Origin: Candidatus Acetothermia bacterium | GTDB taxonomy: Bacteria; Bipolaricaulota; Bipolaricaulia; Bipolaricaulales; Bipolaricaulaceae | Assembly (NCBI GenBank): GCA_024653305.1 | Contig: JANLFW010000012.1 | Coordinates: forward strand, 1 to 41,882 | DNA: 41,882 nucleotides | Direction: 5' to 3' | In this document: positions 7,190 through 15,219 of the stretch, piece after piece | How the letters are laid out: each line of letters opens with the position of its first letter | How positions within the stretch are numbered: position 1 is the first letter of the stretch | Program-made: the position numbers and the translations under genes | Notes under the pieces: generated by a model | What the model saw: the letters and a program-made list of their open reading frames with translations, nothing else | Told to the model about the DNA's origin: nothing | Databases searched by the model: none

Positions 7190-7747
7190 ATGACCGGCTG
7201 GATCATCCTGGGGCTTTTCGTGCTCCTGTTCTTCTGGATCGCGCTCGTCTACAACCGGCTCGTGCGCCTGCAGGTGCGGGCCGAGGAGGCATGGCGCGGG
7301 ATCGACACCTTGCTCCGAAAGCGGGCCGACCTCATCCCGAACCTGGTGGAGACGGTCAAGGGCTACGCCGGCCACGAGCGGGAGGTGTTCGAAAAGGTCA
7401 CCGAGGCCCGGTCCGCCTCCCTGCGGGCCAAAACGCCGAGGGAACAGGGCGAAGCCGACGACTTTCTCTCCAGCACATTGAAGACCCTGTTCGCGGTGGT
7501 GGAGAACTACCCGGAGCTCAAGGCCAACGAGAACTTCATGTCCCTGCAGAAGTCCCTGGAGGGGCTGGAGGAGGAGATCGCCCGCTCCCGCCGCTACTAC
7601 AACGCGGTGGTGCGCGACCTGAACATGGCGATCAAGGTGTTCCCGCAGAACCTGATCGCCGGCCTCTTCCGGATCGAGGAGCGGGAGTTCTACACCCTGC
7701 CCTCGGAGGAGATGCGGGAGCCGCCCAAGGTGAGCTTCGCCCGATGA
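7190..7747 (+). CDS. lemA: LemA family protein
   Basis: A 185-residue LemA family protein: one N-terminal membrane anchor (IILGLFVLLFFWIALVYNRL), then a long helical domain with family signatures AEEAWRGIDTLLRKRADLIPN-like text around residues 31-50, a VETVKGYAGHE region and a C-terminal YNAVVRDLNMAIKVFPQNLI with FRIEEREFY. The biochemical role of LemA proteins is unknown; they commonly travel with DUF2207 or TPM-domain membrane proteins, as here. GGAGGTG lies before the ATG, and the stop overlaps the next start by 4 bases. Confidence 0.93.
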   Translation: MTGWIILGLFVLLFFWIALVYNRLVRLQVRAEEAWRGIDTLLRKRADLIPNLVETVKGYAGHEREVFEKVTEARSASLRAKTPREQGEADDFLSSTLKTLFAVVENYPELKANENFMSLQKSLEGLEEEIARSRRYYNAVVRDLNMAIKVFPQNLIAGLFRIEEREFYTLPSEEMREPPKVSFAR

Positions 7748-9411
7748 AGCGCGTCCTCGTCCTGGCCCTCCTCTGCACCTCCCTCCTCGCCCTCGGGGAG
7801 GAGATCCAGAGCTTCCTCGTCCAGGTGGAGATCGGGGCGGATGGCCTCGTCCGGGTGACCGAGGACATCCTCGTGTACTTCGACGTCGCCCGTCACGGGA
7901 TCGTCCGGGAGATCCCGGTTTCGTACACGCTCCCCACCGGGGAGCGGTACACCCTACGGATGGAGGTAGGCGAGGTGCTCGTCGGCGGGGCCCCGGTCCC
8001 GTTCAGCCGCTCAAGCGAGAAGGGGAACGTGGTCCTCAAGATCGGCGACCCGGACCGGCTGGTGCACGGCGAGGTGGGGTACACCGTCCGCTACCGCCTC
8101 CTCAGGGCCCTCCGTCGCTACGACGGGAAGGTGGAGCTGTACTGGAACGCGATCGGAACGGAGTGGGAGATGCCCATCGCCCGGGCCCGGGTCGAGGTGG
8201 TCCCCCCGGCGTCGGTGGCCGAACCCGACGTGCAGGCCGTGGGGTACCGGGGGTACTACGGTTCCGAGGGCCTGTTCCGCCTCGTGTGGACGGACGGGCG
8301 CCTGGTGGGGGAGACGGAACGCCTCCGGCCCGGGGAGGGGATCACGGTGGCGGTGCGGGTCCCGGAAGGGGCGGTGCGCCTCCCCGGGGCCTGGCAGGGG
8401 TTCCTGTGGTTCCTCCAGGACAACCTCTACGCCGGGATCCCGATCCTGGTGCTCCTGGGGATGTTCGTGCTGTGGTATCGACGGGGACGCGATCCCAAAC
8501 TGGGCACGGTGGCCCCGGAGTTCAAGCCCCCGGAGGGCATCGGCCCGGCCGAGGCCGGGGTCTTCCTCGACGACCGGGTGGACGGGCGGGACTTCGCGGC
8601 CGGGATCCTGTCCCTGGCCACGAAGGGGTGGCTCAGGATCCGCGAGGTGTGGGAAGGCGAGGCCCGGGAGCCGCAGGACTTCGAGCTCGTGGCCACCGCA
8701 GGGAGAGAACCCCTCACGCCGTACGAGGAGGCATTGCGCTCCGCCCTCCTCGGGGGAGCGGAGAAACGCGAGCTCTCCGACCTCAAGTACAACCTCTATG
8801 CGAAGATGGCGGGCCTGTCCGCGCGCCTGTACATGGACCTCACCGAGGCCGGGTACTACATGGGCAACCCGGACCGCGTGCGCAGCCTCTACTACGGGCT
8901 CGGTGTGGGGACGATTGCCCTCGGGGCGGCCCTTGGGTTCTTCGCCGGTTCCCTGTACCTCGGCCTTGCGGTCGGCGTCTCGGGCCTGGTCGTGCTCGCG
9001 TTCGCCCCGGTCATGCCCAGGAAGACGGGCAAGGGCATCGCGGCCCTGCGCCAGGTGCTGGGGCTCCTCGAGTACATCCGCCGGGCAGAGGTGGACCGCA
9101 TCGAGTTCGCCGCCAGGGAGCGTCACTTCGACCAGCTCCTCCCCTATGCGATGGCGTTCGGGCTCACCGAGGTGTGGGCGAAGAAGTTCGAGGGGCTCCT
9201 CACGAGGTCCCCGGAATGGTACGAGGGCCGGTTCCCCACGTTTGCCCCGTACTGGTTCGGCATGCGCCTCATGGCCCTCCAGCACGCCGCGGCCGCGGCG
9301 GCCACCGCCGCCCCGCGGGGGGCCTCCGGGCACGGCTGGAGCGGCGGGTCCGGGTTCGGCCGCGGGTTTTCCGGCGGGGGGATGGGCGGGGGCGGTGGAC
9401 GGAGCTGGTGA
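7744..9411 (+). CDS. DUF2207 family membrane protein
   Basis: A 555-residue protein with an N-terminal signal peptide (MKRVLVLALLCTSLLALG), a large extracytoplasmic beta-rich domain, a membrane helix near residue 230 (IPILVLLGMFVLWY), the DUF2207 motif RGRDPKLG at about 247 followed by FKPPEGIGPAEAGVF, two or three further membrane helices around residues 385-420, and a glycine-rich tail (GGGMGGGGGRSW). Function is unknown in the family. The ATG overlaps the lemA stop, so the two are coupled. Flanked on both sides by LemA-type genes, it probably forms a membrane complex with them. Confidence 0.88.
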   Translation: MKRVLVLALLCTSLLALGEEIQSFLVQVEIGADGLVRVTEDILVYFDVARHGIVREIPVSYTLPTGERYTLRMEVGEVLVGGAPVPFSRSSEKGNVVLKIGDPDRLVHGEVGYTVRYRLLRALRRYDGKVELYWNAIGTEWEMPIARARVEVVPPASVAEPDVQAVGYRGYYGSEGLFRLVWTDGRLVGETERLRPGEGITVAVRVPEGAVRLPGAWQGFLWFLQDNLYAGIPILVLLGMFVLWYRRGRDPKLGTVAPEFKPPEGIGPAEAGVFLDDRVDGRDFAAGILSLATKGWLRIREVWEGEAREPQDFELVATAGREPLTPYEEALRSALLGGAEKRELSDLKYNLYAKMAGLSARLYMDLTEAGYYMGNPDRVRSLYYGLGVGTIALGAALGFFAGSLYLGLAVGVSGLVVLAFAPVMPRKTGKGIAALRQVLGLLEYIRRAEVDRIEFAARERHFDQLLPYAMAFGLTEVWAKKFEGLLTRSPEWYEGRFPTFAPYWFGMRLMALQHAAAAAATAAPRGASGHGWSGGSGFGRGFSGGGMGGGGGRSW

Positions 9412-9415
9412 CGCC

Positions 9416-9964
9416 ATGGGTGCCATCGTCGTCATCGCCGGGGTCCTCCTCGTGGCGTTCTTCTGGTGGCGGTGGAACCTGCGCCTCAGTCGAACCCGAG
9501 GGCGGGTGGAGGAGGCATGGCAGGAGCTCGCCGAGGCCCTTGCCGCCCGGATCCGGGCGCTGGAGACGCTGCTTGAGGCCCTGCGCGCGGCCGGGTATGT
9601 CCCCGAGGGCCAGGCCCGGCTGCGGGAAGCGCTCGACGCGTTCCGCCGCGCCCAAGGAGAGGGTCCCCGCGTCCAGGCCGAGGCCGACGACCGTGTGCAG
9701 ACCGTGCTGCGCCAGATCTACCGGGCCCTGCCCCGCGAGCGGACCGCGGAGGTCCGCGCCGCCCAGAACGGCCTCGCCGAGGCCGACGAGGAGCTGGACA
9801 TCGCCCGCAACCGCTACAACGACCTGGCCCTGGGGTGGTTCGACCTCACCCGCGGCTTCCCGTACCGGTGGATCGTGCGCCTGAAGAAGCTCCCCTCGCC
9901 CGAGCTGTTCCTCCTCCGCTCTCAAGAAGAGGAGTTCGGCCGGCGCCACATGCCCATGCCCTGA
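9416..9964 (+). CDS. second, divergent LemA-like protein
   Basis: A 182-residue protein with an N-terminal membrane helix (AIVVIAGVLLVAFFWWRW) followed by helices rich in Ala, Arg and Glu. The region NRYNDLALGWFDLTRGFPY and the closing LRSQEEEFGRR echo the LemA C-terminal pattern (YN...FP... and F...EEREF), so I read it as a diverged LemA paralogue. It starts 4 bases after the DUF2207 stop and ends just before the ABC importer promoter. Without the neighbours the assignment would be weak. Confidence 0.7.
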   Translation: MGAIVVIAGVLLVAFFWWRWNLRLSRTRGRVEEAWQELAEALAARIRALETLLEALRAAGYVPEGQARLREALDAFRRAQGEGPRVQAEADDRVQTVLRQIYRALPRERTAEVRAAQNGLAEADEELDIARNRYNDLALGWFDLTRGFPYRWIVRLKKLPSPELFLLRSQEEEFGRRHMPMP

Positions 9965-9979
9965 CGATCCGGGTTCCGG

Positions 9980-10009
9980 TTGACGGGGTACCCCCGGGTT
10001 CGCTATAGT
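9980..10009 (+). promoter_or_regulatory. promoter of the amino-acid ABC importer
   Basis: TTGACG at 9980-9985, 18 bases, TATAGT at 10004-10009, placing the start of transcription near 10016 and a short leader before the GGAGGTGG site at 10031. Confidence 0.7.
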
Positions 10010-10043
10010 AGTGCGGATTTTCCATCGCCAGGAGGTGGTCGGG

Positions 10044-10898
10044 GTGAGGAAGAGAGCATGGTTGTGGGCCCTGGTGGGGATCGTGCTCGTCGGTGGGGTT
10101 GCCCTCGGCGCGGAGAAGTTCGTGGTGGGCTGCGACATCGCATGGGCGCCGTTCGAGTGGGTGTCGCCCAAGGGGGCGTACCTCGGGTTCGACCTCGACG
10201 TGATGCGGGCGATCGCCATCCTCGAGGGCTACGAGATCGAGATCCGGGACACCGCGTTCGACTCCATCATCCCCGCGGTGGTCGCGGGCAAGGTGGACAT
10301 CGGGGCCTCGGGGTTCACCATCACCGCCGAGCGGGCCGAGGTCGTGGACTTCTCTCAGGCCTACTGGGCCTCGGACCAGGCGGTGGTGGTGCGCGAGGGG
10401 TCCGGGCTGAACATCGTCACCGCCCTGTCCGGCGGGGCCAAGGTGGGGGCGCAGCGGGGCACCACCGGCGCGGGCTGGGTGGAGGACAACCTGGTGGGCA
10501 AGGGCGTGAACGTGACCCTCGTCCTCTACGAGACCTACCCCGAGGCGGTGCTGGACCTCCTCGCCGGGCGGCTGGACGCGGTGGTCCAGGACGAAGCCCC
10601 ATCCCAGCAGGCCGTCAAGGAGTATGCAGGCCAGCTCGTGATCGCCGGGGTCATCAAGACCTACGAGGAGTTCGGGTTCCTGGTGGCCAAGGGGGATCCG
10701 AAGGGGATCCTGCCGCGGATCAACGAGGGGATGGCCAAGCTCAAGGCGTCCGGGGCGTGGGACAACCTGGTGGCCGCCTACTTCGGCCCGTCGTTGGACA
10801 AGATCGAGGCGGCATGGGAAGCGTGCATCTCGATCCTTGTTGAGGAGCGGGATGTGGTCCGCTACGCCCAGTGCCTCGCCGACCGGGCCACGAAGTGA
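10044..10898 (+). CDS. polar amino-acid ABC transporter, substrate-binding protein
   Basis: A 284-residue family 3 solute-binding protein for polar amino acids. It has a signal peptide ending near VALGA with no lipobox Cys, implying a free periplasmic protein. Characteristic parts: APFEW...YLGFDLDVMRAIA near residues 35-60, DSIIPAVVAGKVDIGASGFTIT, the RGTTGAGWVE segment of lobe 2 and YPEAVLDLLAGRLDAVVQD. The C-terminus carries two Cys about 25 residues apart (AWEACISIL and YAQCLADR), not usual for the family and possibly a disulfide. GTG start follows GGAGGTGG. First gene of the importer operon; ligand cannot be read from sequence. Confidence 0.92.
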   Translation: MRKRAWLWALVGIVLVGGVALGAEKFVVGCDIAWAPFEWVSPKGAYLGFDLDVMRAIAILEGYEIEIRDTAFDSIIPAVVAGKVDIGASGFTITAERAEVVDFSQAYWASDQAVVVREGSGLNIVTALSGGAKVGAQRGTTGAGWVEDNLVGKGVNVTLVLYETYPEAVLDLLAGRLDAVVQDEAPSQQAVKEYAGQLVIAGVIKTYEEFGFLVAKGDPKGILPRINEGMAKLKASGAWDNLVAAYFGPSLDKIEAAWEACISILVEERDVVRYAQCLADRATK

Positions 10899-10978
10899 TC
10901 CCAGTGGGGGGGAGGCCGACAAGGCCGGAAGGCACGCTAGCGGCTGCAGCGGTTCGAGACGCCGCGTTGCTCAACGGG

Positions 10979-11006
10979 TTGGACGGCCCCTCCCCCTTTC
11001 TACCCT
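10979..11006 (+). promoter_or_regulatory. possible internal promoter before permease 1
   Basis: TTGGAC (10979-10984), 16 bases, TACCCT (11001-11006). A start of transcription about 7 bases downstream would fall on the TTG initiation codon at 11013, where no ribosome binding site is visible. Weak boxes. Confidence 0.3.
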
Positions 11007-11012
11007 GATCGG

Positions 11013-11690
11013 TTGACGGTCGAGAGCTGGATCCAAGTCGGGTACGCGCTCCCCGTGCTTCTGCGGGGACTCCTCGTGAACCTCGAGCTCCTCCTTGGTC
11101 TCCTCGCCATCGGCCTGGTGGTGGGGATGGCCGTGGCGTTGGTGGAAGTGTATGCCCCACGGCCGGTGGCGGCGGTGGCTGTGGCCTACGAGTGGTTCTT
11201 CCGCGGGGTTCCGGAGCTGGTCCTCCTCTTTCTGTTCTACTTTGGTCCGGATCAGTTCGGGGTGCAGATCTCCGCGTTCACGGCGGCGGTGCTGGCCCTG
11301 GGATTCCGGTCCTCGGCATATCAGTCCCAGATCTTTCGCGGGGCGATCCAGGCCATCCCCGCGGGGCAGATGCTCGCCGCGCGGTCGCTGGGGATGGGGC
11401 GCCTGAGGGCGATTTGGCACGTCGTCCTGCCCCAGGCGTTGCGGTTGTCCCTCGCCGGGTGGTCGAACGAGTTTTCCTCGGTGCTGAAGGACACAACGCT
11501 CGCTTACGGGATCGGCGTGGTGGAGGTGATGCGCCAAGCCCGCTACCTCACAGCCCGCAATTTCCGCCTGGCCCTACCGGCGTTCATCGCCGTGGCGCTC
11601 TTGTTCCTGATCCTCACCTACGTTGGCAACTGGACCATCGGGCTCATGGAGCGACGGCTGCGGATCCCTGGGCTCGAGGCGAGGAGGTAG
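11013..11690 (+). CDS. polar amino-acid ABC transporter permease (first)
   Basis: A 225-residue HisM/GlnP-type permease with about five membrane helices. The cytoplasmic coupling (EAA) loop is seen as ARSLGMGRLRAIWHVVLPQA near residues 125-145, and the periplasmic-side motif FFRGVPELVLLFLFYFG is typical of the family. The TTG at 11013 is the start that keeps the first helix; there is no Shine-Dalgarno sequence, and a weak promoter lies directly upstream. It works with the second permease at 12445 as a heterodimer. The stop is followed within 3 bases by the ATPase start. Confidence 0.92.
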   Translation: MTVESWIQVGYALPVLLRGLLVNLELLLGLLAIGLVVGMAVALVEVYAPRPVAAVAVAYEWFFRGVPELVLLFLFYFGPDQFGVQISAFTAAVLALGFRSSAYQSQIFRGAIQAIPAGQMLAARSLGMGRLRAIWHVVLPQALRLSLAGWSNEFSSVLKDTTLAYGIGVVEVMRQARYLTARNFRLALPAFIAVALLFLILTYVGNWTIGLMERRLRIPGLEARR

Positions 11691-11692
11691 GG

Positions 11693-12445
11693 GTGGGGCA
11701 GCTCCTCGTGGTGGAGGGCATTTGCAAGCGCTACGGGGCGGAAGAGGTCCTGTGCGGCGTCTCCTTTTCCCTGGAGAAGGGGGAGACCAAGGTCATCATC
11801 GGGCCGTCCGGGACCGGGAAATCCACGCTGCTGCGGTGCATCAACCGGCTCACCGAGCCCGACCGGGGGCGGGTATGGCTGGAGGGGGTAGAGGTGACCT
11901 CGCCCCACGCGAACATCAACGAGATCCGGTCTCAGATCGGGTTCGTGTTTCAGGACTTCAACCTGTTCACCCACCTCACCGCGCTCGACAACGTGCGCCT
12001 GGGCCTCCTCAAGGTCAAGAAGATGGGGAGGAAGGAGGCCACCGAGCGGGCTCAGGCGGAACTGGCGCGGGTTGGGCTCGCCGGCAAGGCGGACGCCTAC
12101 CCGGCCCAGCTCTCCGGCGGGCAGCAGCAGCGGGTGTCGATCGCCCGGGCCCTGGCCATGGACCCCAAGCTGATCCTGTTCGACGAGCCCACGAGCGCCC
12201 TCGACCCGGAGCTGATCGGCGAGGTGCTCGGGGTGATGGTCAAGCTCGCCCATGAGGGGATGACGATGCTCGTGGTCACCCATGAGATGGGGTTTGCGAG
12301 GAGCGTGGCCGACGAGATCGTGTTCATGGAGCGGGGGGTGATCGTGGAGCAGGGGCCGCCGGAGAAGCTGTTCCGCGCCCCCGAGCATCCGCGGACCGCG
12401 GAGTTCCTGCGCAAGATCAGCGAGCTCTATGGGGAGGCAGCGTGA
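11693..12445 (+). CDS. polar amino-acid ABC transporter ATPase
   Basis: A 250-residue ABC ATPase of the GlnQ/HisP type that powers the importer. Walker A is GPSGTGKST (about 38-46), Q-loop in [14 protein letters not shown], signature [15 protein letters not shown], Walker [15 protein letters not shown] and switch His in VVTHEMGF. Start is a GTG after GAGGAGG. It lies between the two permease genes and its TGA overlaps the GTG/ATG of the next. Confidence 0.96.
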   Translation: MGQLLVVEGICKRYGAEEVLCGVSFSLEKGETKVIIGPSGTGKSTLLRCINRLTEPDRGRVWLEGVEVTSPHANINEIRSQIGFVFQDFNLFTHLTALDNVRLGLLKVKKMGRKEATERAQAELARVGLAGKADAYPAQLSGGQQQRVSIARALAMDPKLILFDEPTSALDPELIGEVLGVMVKLAHEGMTMLVVTHEMGFARSVADEIVFMERGVIVEQGPPEKLFRAPEHPRTAEFLRKISELYGEAA

Positions 12446-13122
12446 TGGGCCTCGATTGGGCGTGGCTGCCGCAGCTTGCCCACGGGCTTAAGATCACGGT
12501 GGAGCTCACCGCGGCGTGCATGGCGATGGGGGCAGTGTTGGGGATTGTGCTCGCCCTGCTGCGGGTGTACGCGCGGGGGCCCTTCCTGCCCCTGTTCTGG
12601 TTGGCGAGCGCCTACGTCCAGTTCTTCCGGGGCACGCCGCTTCTCGTCCAGCTGATGCTCATCCATTTTGGCCTTCCCAGCGTGGGCATCCGTTTCACCC
12701 CTTTTCTGTCCGGACTCATCGCCATGGGGCTCAACACCGCCGCCTACCAAGCCGAGTACTTCCGCGGGGCGATCCAAGCGGTGAAGGCCGGGCAGATGCT
12801 CGCTGCCCGGTCGCTCGGGATGACCCGTCTGCAAGCCATCCGCGGCGTGATCCTGCCCCAGGCCCTGCGGTTGGCGCTTCCGCCGTGGTCCAACGAGCTC
12901 ATCTACATGCTCAAGTACTCGACCATCGTGTACATGATCGGGGTGATGGACCTGATGGGGGTGGCGCGCACCATCGCCGCCCGCAACTTCCGGTTCCTCG
13001 AGTTGTTCTCGCTCGCTGCGGTGATCTACCTCGGGAGCGTGCTCCTCCTTACGTGCGCCCTGCGCTGGGTGGAGCGGCGGATCAGGGTGCCCGGGCTGGG
13101 CAGCCCTGGCCCCAGGATCTAG
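12445..13122 (+). CDS. polar amino-acid ABC transporter permease (second)
   Basis: A 225-residue permease paralogous to the one at 11013, with the EAA loop ARSLGMTRLQAIRGVILPQA and the FFRGTPLLVQLMLIHFG motif, and about five membrane helices. Start: ATG at 12445, 7 bases after GGGGAGG; a GTG at 12442 in the same frame would add one residue. Its TAG (13120-13122) overlaps, tail to tail, the stop of the M1-type peptidase on the other strand, leaving no room for a separate terminator. Confidence 0.93.
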   Translation: MGLDWAWLPQLAHGLKITVELTAACMAMGAVLGIVLALLRVYARGPFLPLFWLASAYVQFFRGTPLLVQLMLIHFGLPSVGIRFTPFLSGLIAMGLNTAAYQAEYFRGAIQAVKAGQMLAARSLGMTRLQAIRGVILPQALRLALPPWSNELIYMLKYSTIVYMIGVMDLMGVARTIAARNFRFLELFSLAAVIYLGSVLLLTCALRWVERRIRVPGLGSPGPRI

Positions 13123-14453
13123 GGCCGGCCGAGCCAGCGCTGGACCAGATCGTCGAGCGGCTGAGGGCTTCCCTCCCGGAGGATCCGCAGGAGATCGTCG
13201 CCGCCGGCGATGTCCCAGCGGAACTCGTCCCGGTACCGGCGGAGGGCCTGGAAGAACGCGCTGTCCCCCATCCGGGTCCGCACCTCGTGGAGGAACAGGG
13301 CCCCGCCGGAGTACACGATCCCCCCATACCCTTCCCCGCCCGGGAAGGCCGAAAGGGGGCTGGCCACCGTGGCCTCCCGATTCCTGCCCCGGGCTCGCCT
13401 GTAGGCATCCTGCCAGTAGCACAGGATCTCTTGGAACCGGCCTTGGGCCGCGAAGTACAAGCCGGAGGTGTAGGTGGCGAGGGCCTCGTCCACCCACGGC
13501 TCGGCCACCTGGTTGCTCCCCACTTCCGCGTACCACCATTGGTGGGCGGCCTCGTGGGCGAAGATCATCGGGAACACGAGCCGCTCGTACGAATAGCGCT
13601 CGTAGTACGAGGTACCGGCCAGGATCAGCCCGGGGTACTCCACCCCCGCCGCCCCGAGGAGGGGGACCTCCACCAGGTCGAGCTCGGGGAACGGGCACGG
13701 CCCAAGGAGCTCCTGGTAAACCTGGAGGGCATCGTAGGCCACGGCGAGCGCCGCCGCTCCGGCGGTGCGGTGTCCGGGCATGGCCAAGCTGCGCAGCCGC
13801 ACCCCAGCCAGGGACGCCGTCTGCGCCTCGTACCCCGAGAGGAGCACGATCATCATCTCCCGTAGGTTGTCCCCTTGTGCTTCGTACAGGCCTTGGCCAA
13901 CCTCCACCTCCCTGCCGCTCGTGACCACCGTCCATCCTTCCGGGACCTCGACGAGCACGTGGTAGTCGGCCACCGCGGCCACCACCGCGTCCCCCCACGG
14001 AAAGGCCGGCTCCACCTGCCACTCCCCCTTCCACGGGGCGAGCACGGGGTAGGCCTGGGCCAAGGTCATGCTGTGGGCCGTCCGGGCGAAGATCCCGTAC
14101 CCGCCAGCATCTTCCAGTTCGGGGACGCGTCCGCGGAAGGCGAGGGTCAGGGAAAACGTCTGGCCGGCGCGGGCGGACAACGGGACGACGGCCACCGTGG
14201 GCTCCACCGTCTCCCAAGGGCGCATTTCCCCGTCCACGGAGGCCGCCCGCAGGGCCAGCCGGTCGGCTCCCGTGGCCGCCGGGTACAGGCGGAACACGGC
14301 CTCCGTCCAATCCCCCGGGGCGATGCCGGTGACCGTGGCCTCCCCGGTGAGGGCTCCATCGGCGGCCACGGACAGGATGAGGTCGTACCGCAGATCGGCG
14401 GCGCATGCGGTGAGGGCGAGGAGGAGGAGGGAGAGCCCGATCAGCCGCCGCAA
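13119..14453 (-). CDS. M1-type (gluzincin) lipoprotein metallopeptidase
   Basis: A 444-residue predicted lipoprotein. The N-terminus MRRLIGLSLLLLALTAC ends in a lipobox with Cys17. An M1-aminopeptidase-like catalytic domain follows: GVEYPGLIL resembles the GAMEN substrate loop, FAHEAAHQWW near residue 300 is the HExxH zinc site, and WVDEALATY near 320 supplies the third ligand at the right distance; the Tyr-containing YSGGALFLHEVRTRMG segment follows. Shorter than full M1 enzymes. The TTG start at 14453 sits inside the last 13 bases of the upstream PKD gene; longer open sequence upstream has no start consistent with the signal peptide. Confidence 0.85.
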   Translation of the reverse strand: MRRLIGLSLLLLALTACAADLRYDLILSVAADGALTGEATVTGIAPGDWTEAVFRLYPAATGADRLALRAASVDGEMRPWETVEPTVAVVPLSARAGQTFSLTLAFRGRVPELEDAGGYGIFARTAHSMTLAQAYPVLAPWKGEWQVEPAFPWGDAVVAAVADYHVLVEVPEGWTVVTSGREVEVGQGLYEAQGDNLREMMIVLLSGYEAQTASLAGVRLRSLAMPGHRTAGAAALAVAYDALQVYQELLGPCPFPELDLVEVPLLGAAGVEYPGLILAGTSYYERYSYERLVFPMIFAHEAAHQWWYAEVGSNQVAEPWVDEALATYTSGLYFAAQGRFQEILCYWQDAYRRARGRNREATVASPLSAFPGGEGYGGIVYSGGALFLHEVRTRMGDSAFFQALRRYRDEFRWDIAGGDDLLRILREGSPQPLDDLVQRWLGRP

Positions 14454-15202
14454 CCGCAGCCCCCGTTGGCCCTGGACGGCGTCTTCACCTCGATCATCAT
14501 CGACGCGGTTCCCACACCGCCCCGGTCGTCCACCACGGTCAGGGTCACCGTGTACGTGCCGGCTCGGGTGTAGACGTGGTCCGGGCTTGCCGTGGTGGAG
14601 GTCGCCCCATCTCCGAACTCCCAGCGGTGGAGGACGATCCCCCCGTCCGGGTCCGTGGACAGGTCGATGAACCACACCGCTTCCCCGGGCCGGGGATCGA
14701 AGGGGTGGGCGCGGAACGCCGCCCGCGGTGGGATGTTCTCCGGAAGGGGCAGGATTTCCTCTGGGGCGAGGTACTTCGGGTCAAACCGGCCCGTCGCCGC
14801 CCACGGGATGCGGCCGAGGTACACCCCGCGGCACCCCTGTTTCCCCAGCGGGCCGACCCCGGGCAGCACCGGCACCGCGAGCTCCGCTCCCCCGGCCTGG
14901 ATCTGCACGAGCACCCACCACTCCGTCCCCGCCCGGGCCAGCGTGGACGGGAACCCAAGGCCGGTGAGGCGGCCGGCCGTGAACTCGGCCATCTTCCGGT
15001 CGTCCCAGCGCAACCGCTCGGCGCAGCCGTCGCAGGCCAGGGTCCAGTCTGCCAGCACCTTCTCCAGTTCCTGGACCTTGGCCATGAGCAGGGGCAGGGT
15101 CCCCCCGGGGAAGTTCTCCGGCACCGGCTGCGGCAGGATCTGGCCCAGGCCGGCGATCCAGGTCAGAGGCAACACCACGGTCAGGATCGTGAAGATGCGC
15201 AT
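14441..15202 (-). CDS. secreted PKD-domain protein with Gly/Cys tail
   Basis: A 253-residue secreted protein. Signal peptide MRIFTILTVVLPLTWIAGLG; a unique middle region with a CDGCAERLRW pair of cysteines; then a PKD domain at about residues 165-245 with DPDGGIVLHRWEFGDG and TYTVTLTVVDDRG. It ends in the unusual GGCGCGG. ATG at 15202 chosen for its AAGGAG site; a GTG 15 bases upstream is in frame. PKD domains generally mediate extracellular protein or glycan contacts. It lies between ftsZ and the M1 peptidase, overlapping the latter. Role unknown. Confidence 0.82.
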   Translation of the reverse strand: MRIFTILTVVLPLTWIAGLGQILPQPVPENFPGGTLPLLMAKVQELEKVLADWTLACDGCAERLRWDDRKMAEFTAGRLTGLGFPSTLARAGTEWWVLVQIQAGGAELAVPVLPGVGPLGKQGCRGVYLGRIPWAATGRFDPKYLAPEEILPLPENIPPRAAFRAHPFDPRPGEAVWFIDLSTDPDGGIVLHRWEFGDGATSTTASPDHVYTRAGTYTVTLTVVDDRGGVGTASMMIEVKTPSRANGGCGCGG

Positions 15203-15219
15203 GGGTCTCCTTTCCACGC

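Noticed and set aside
14454-14675. N-terminal extension of the M1-type peptidase
   Set aside because: It would overlap the PKD gene and bury the lipoprotein signal; the TTG at 14453 gives a proper lipobox.
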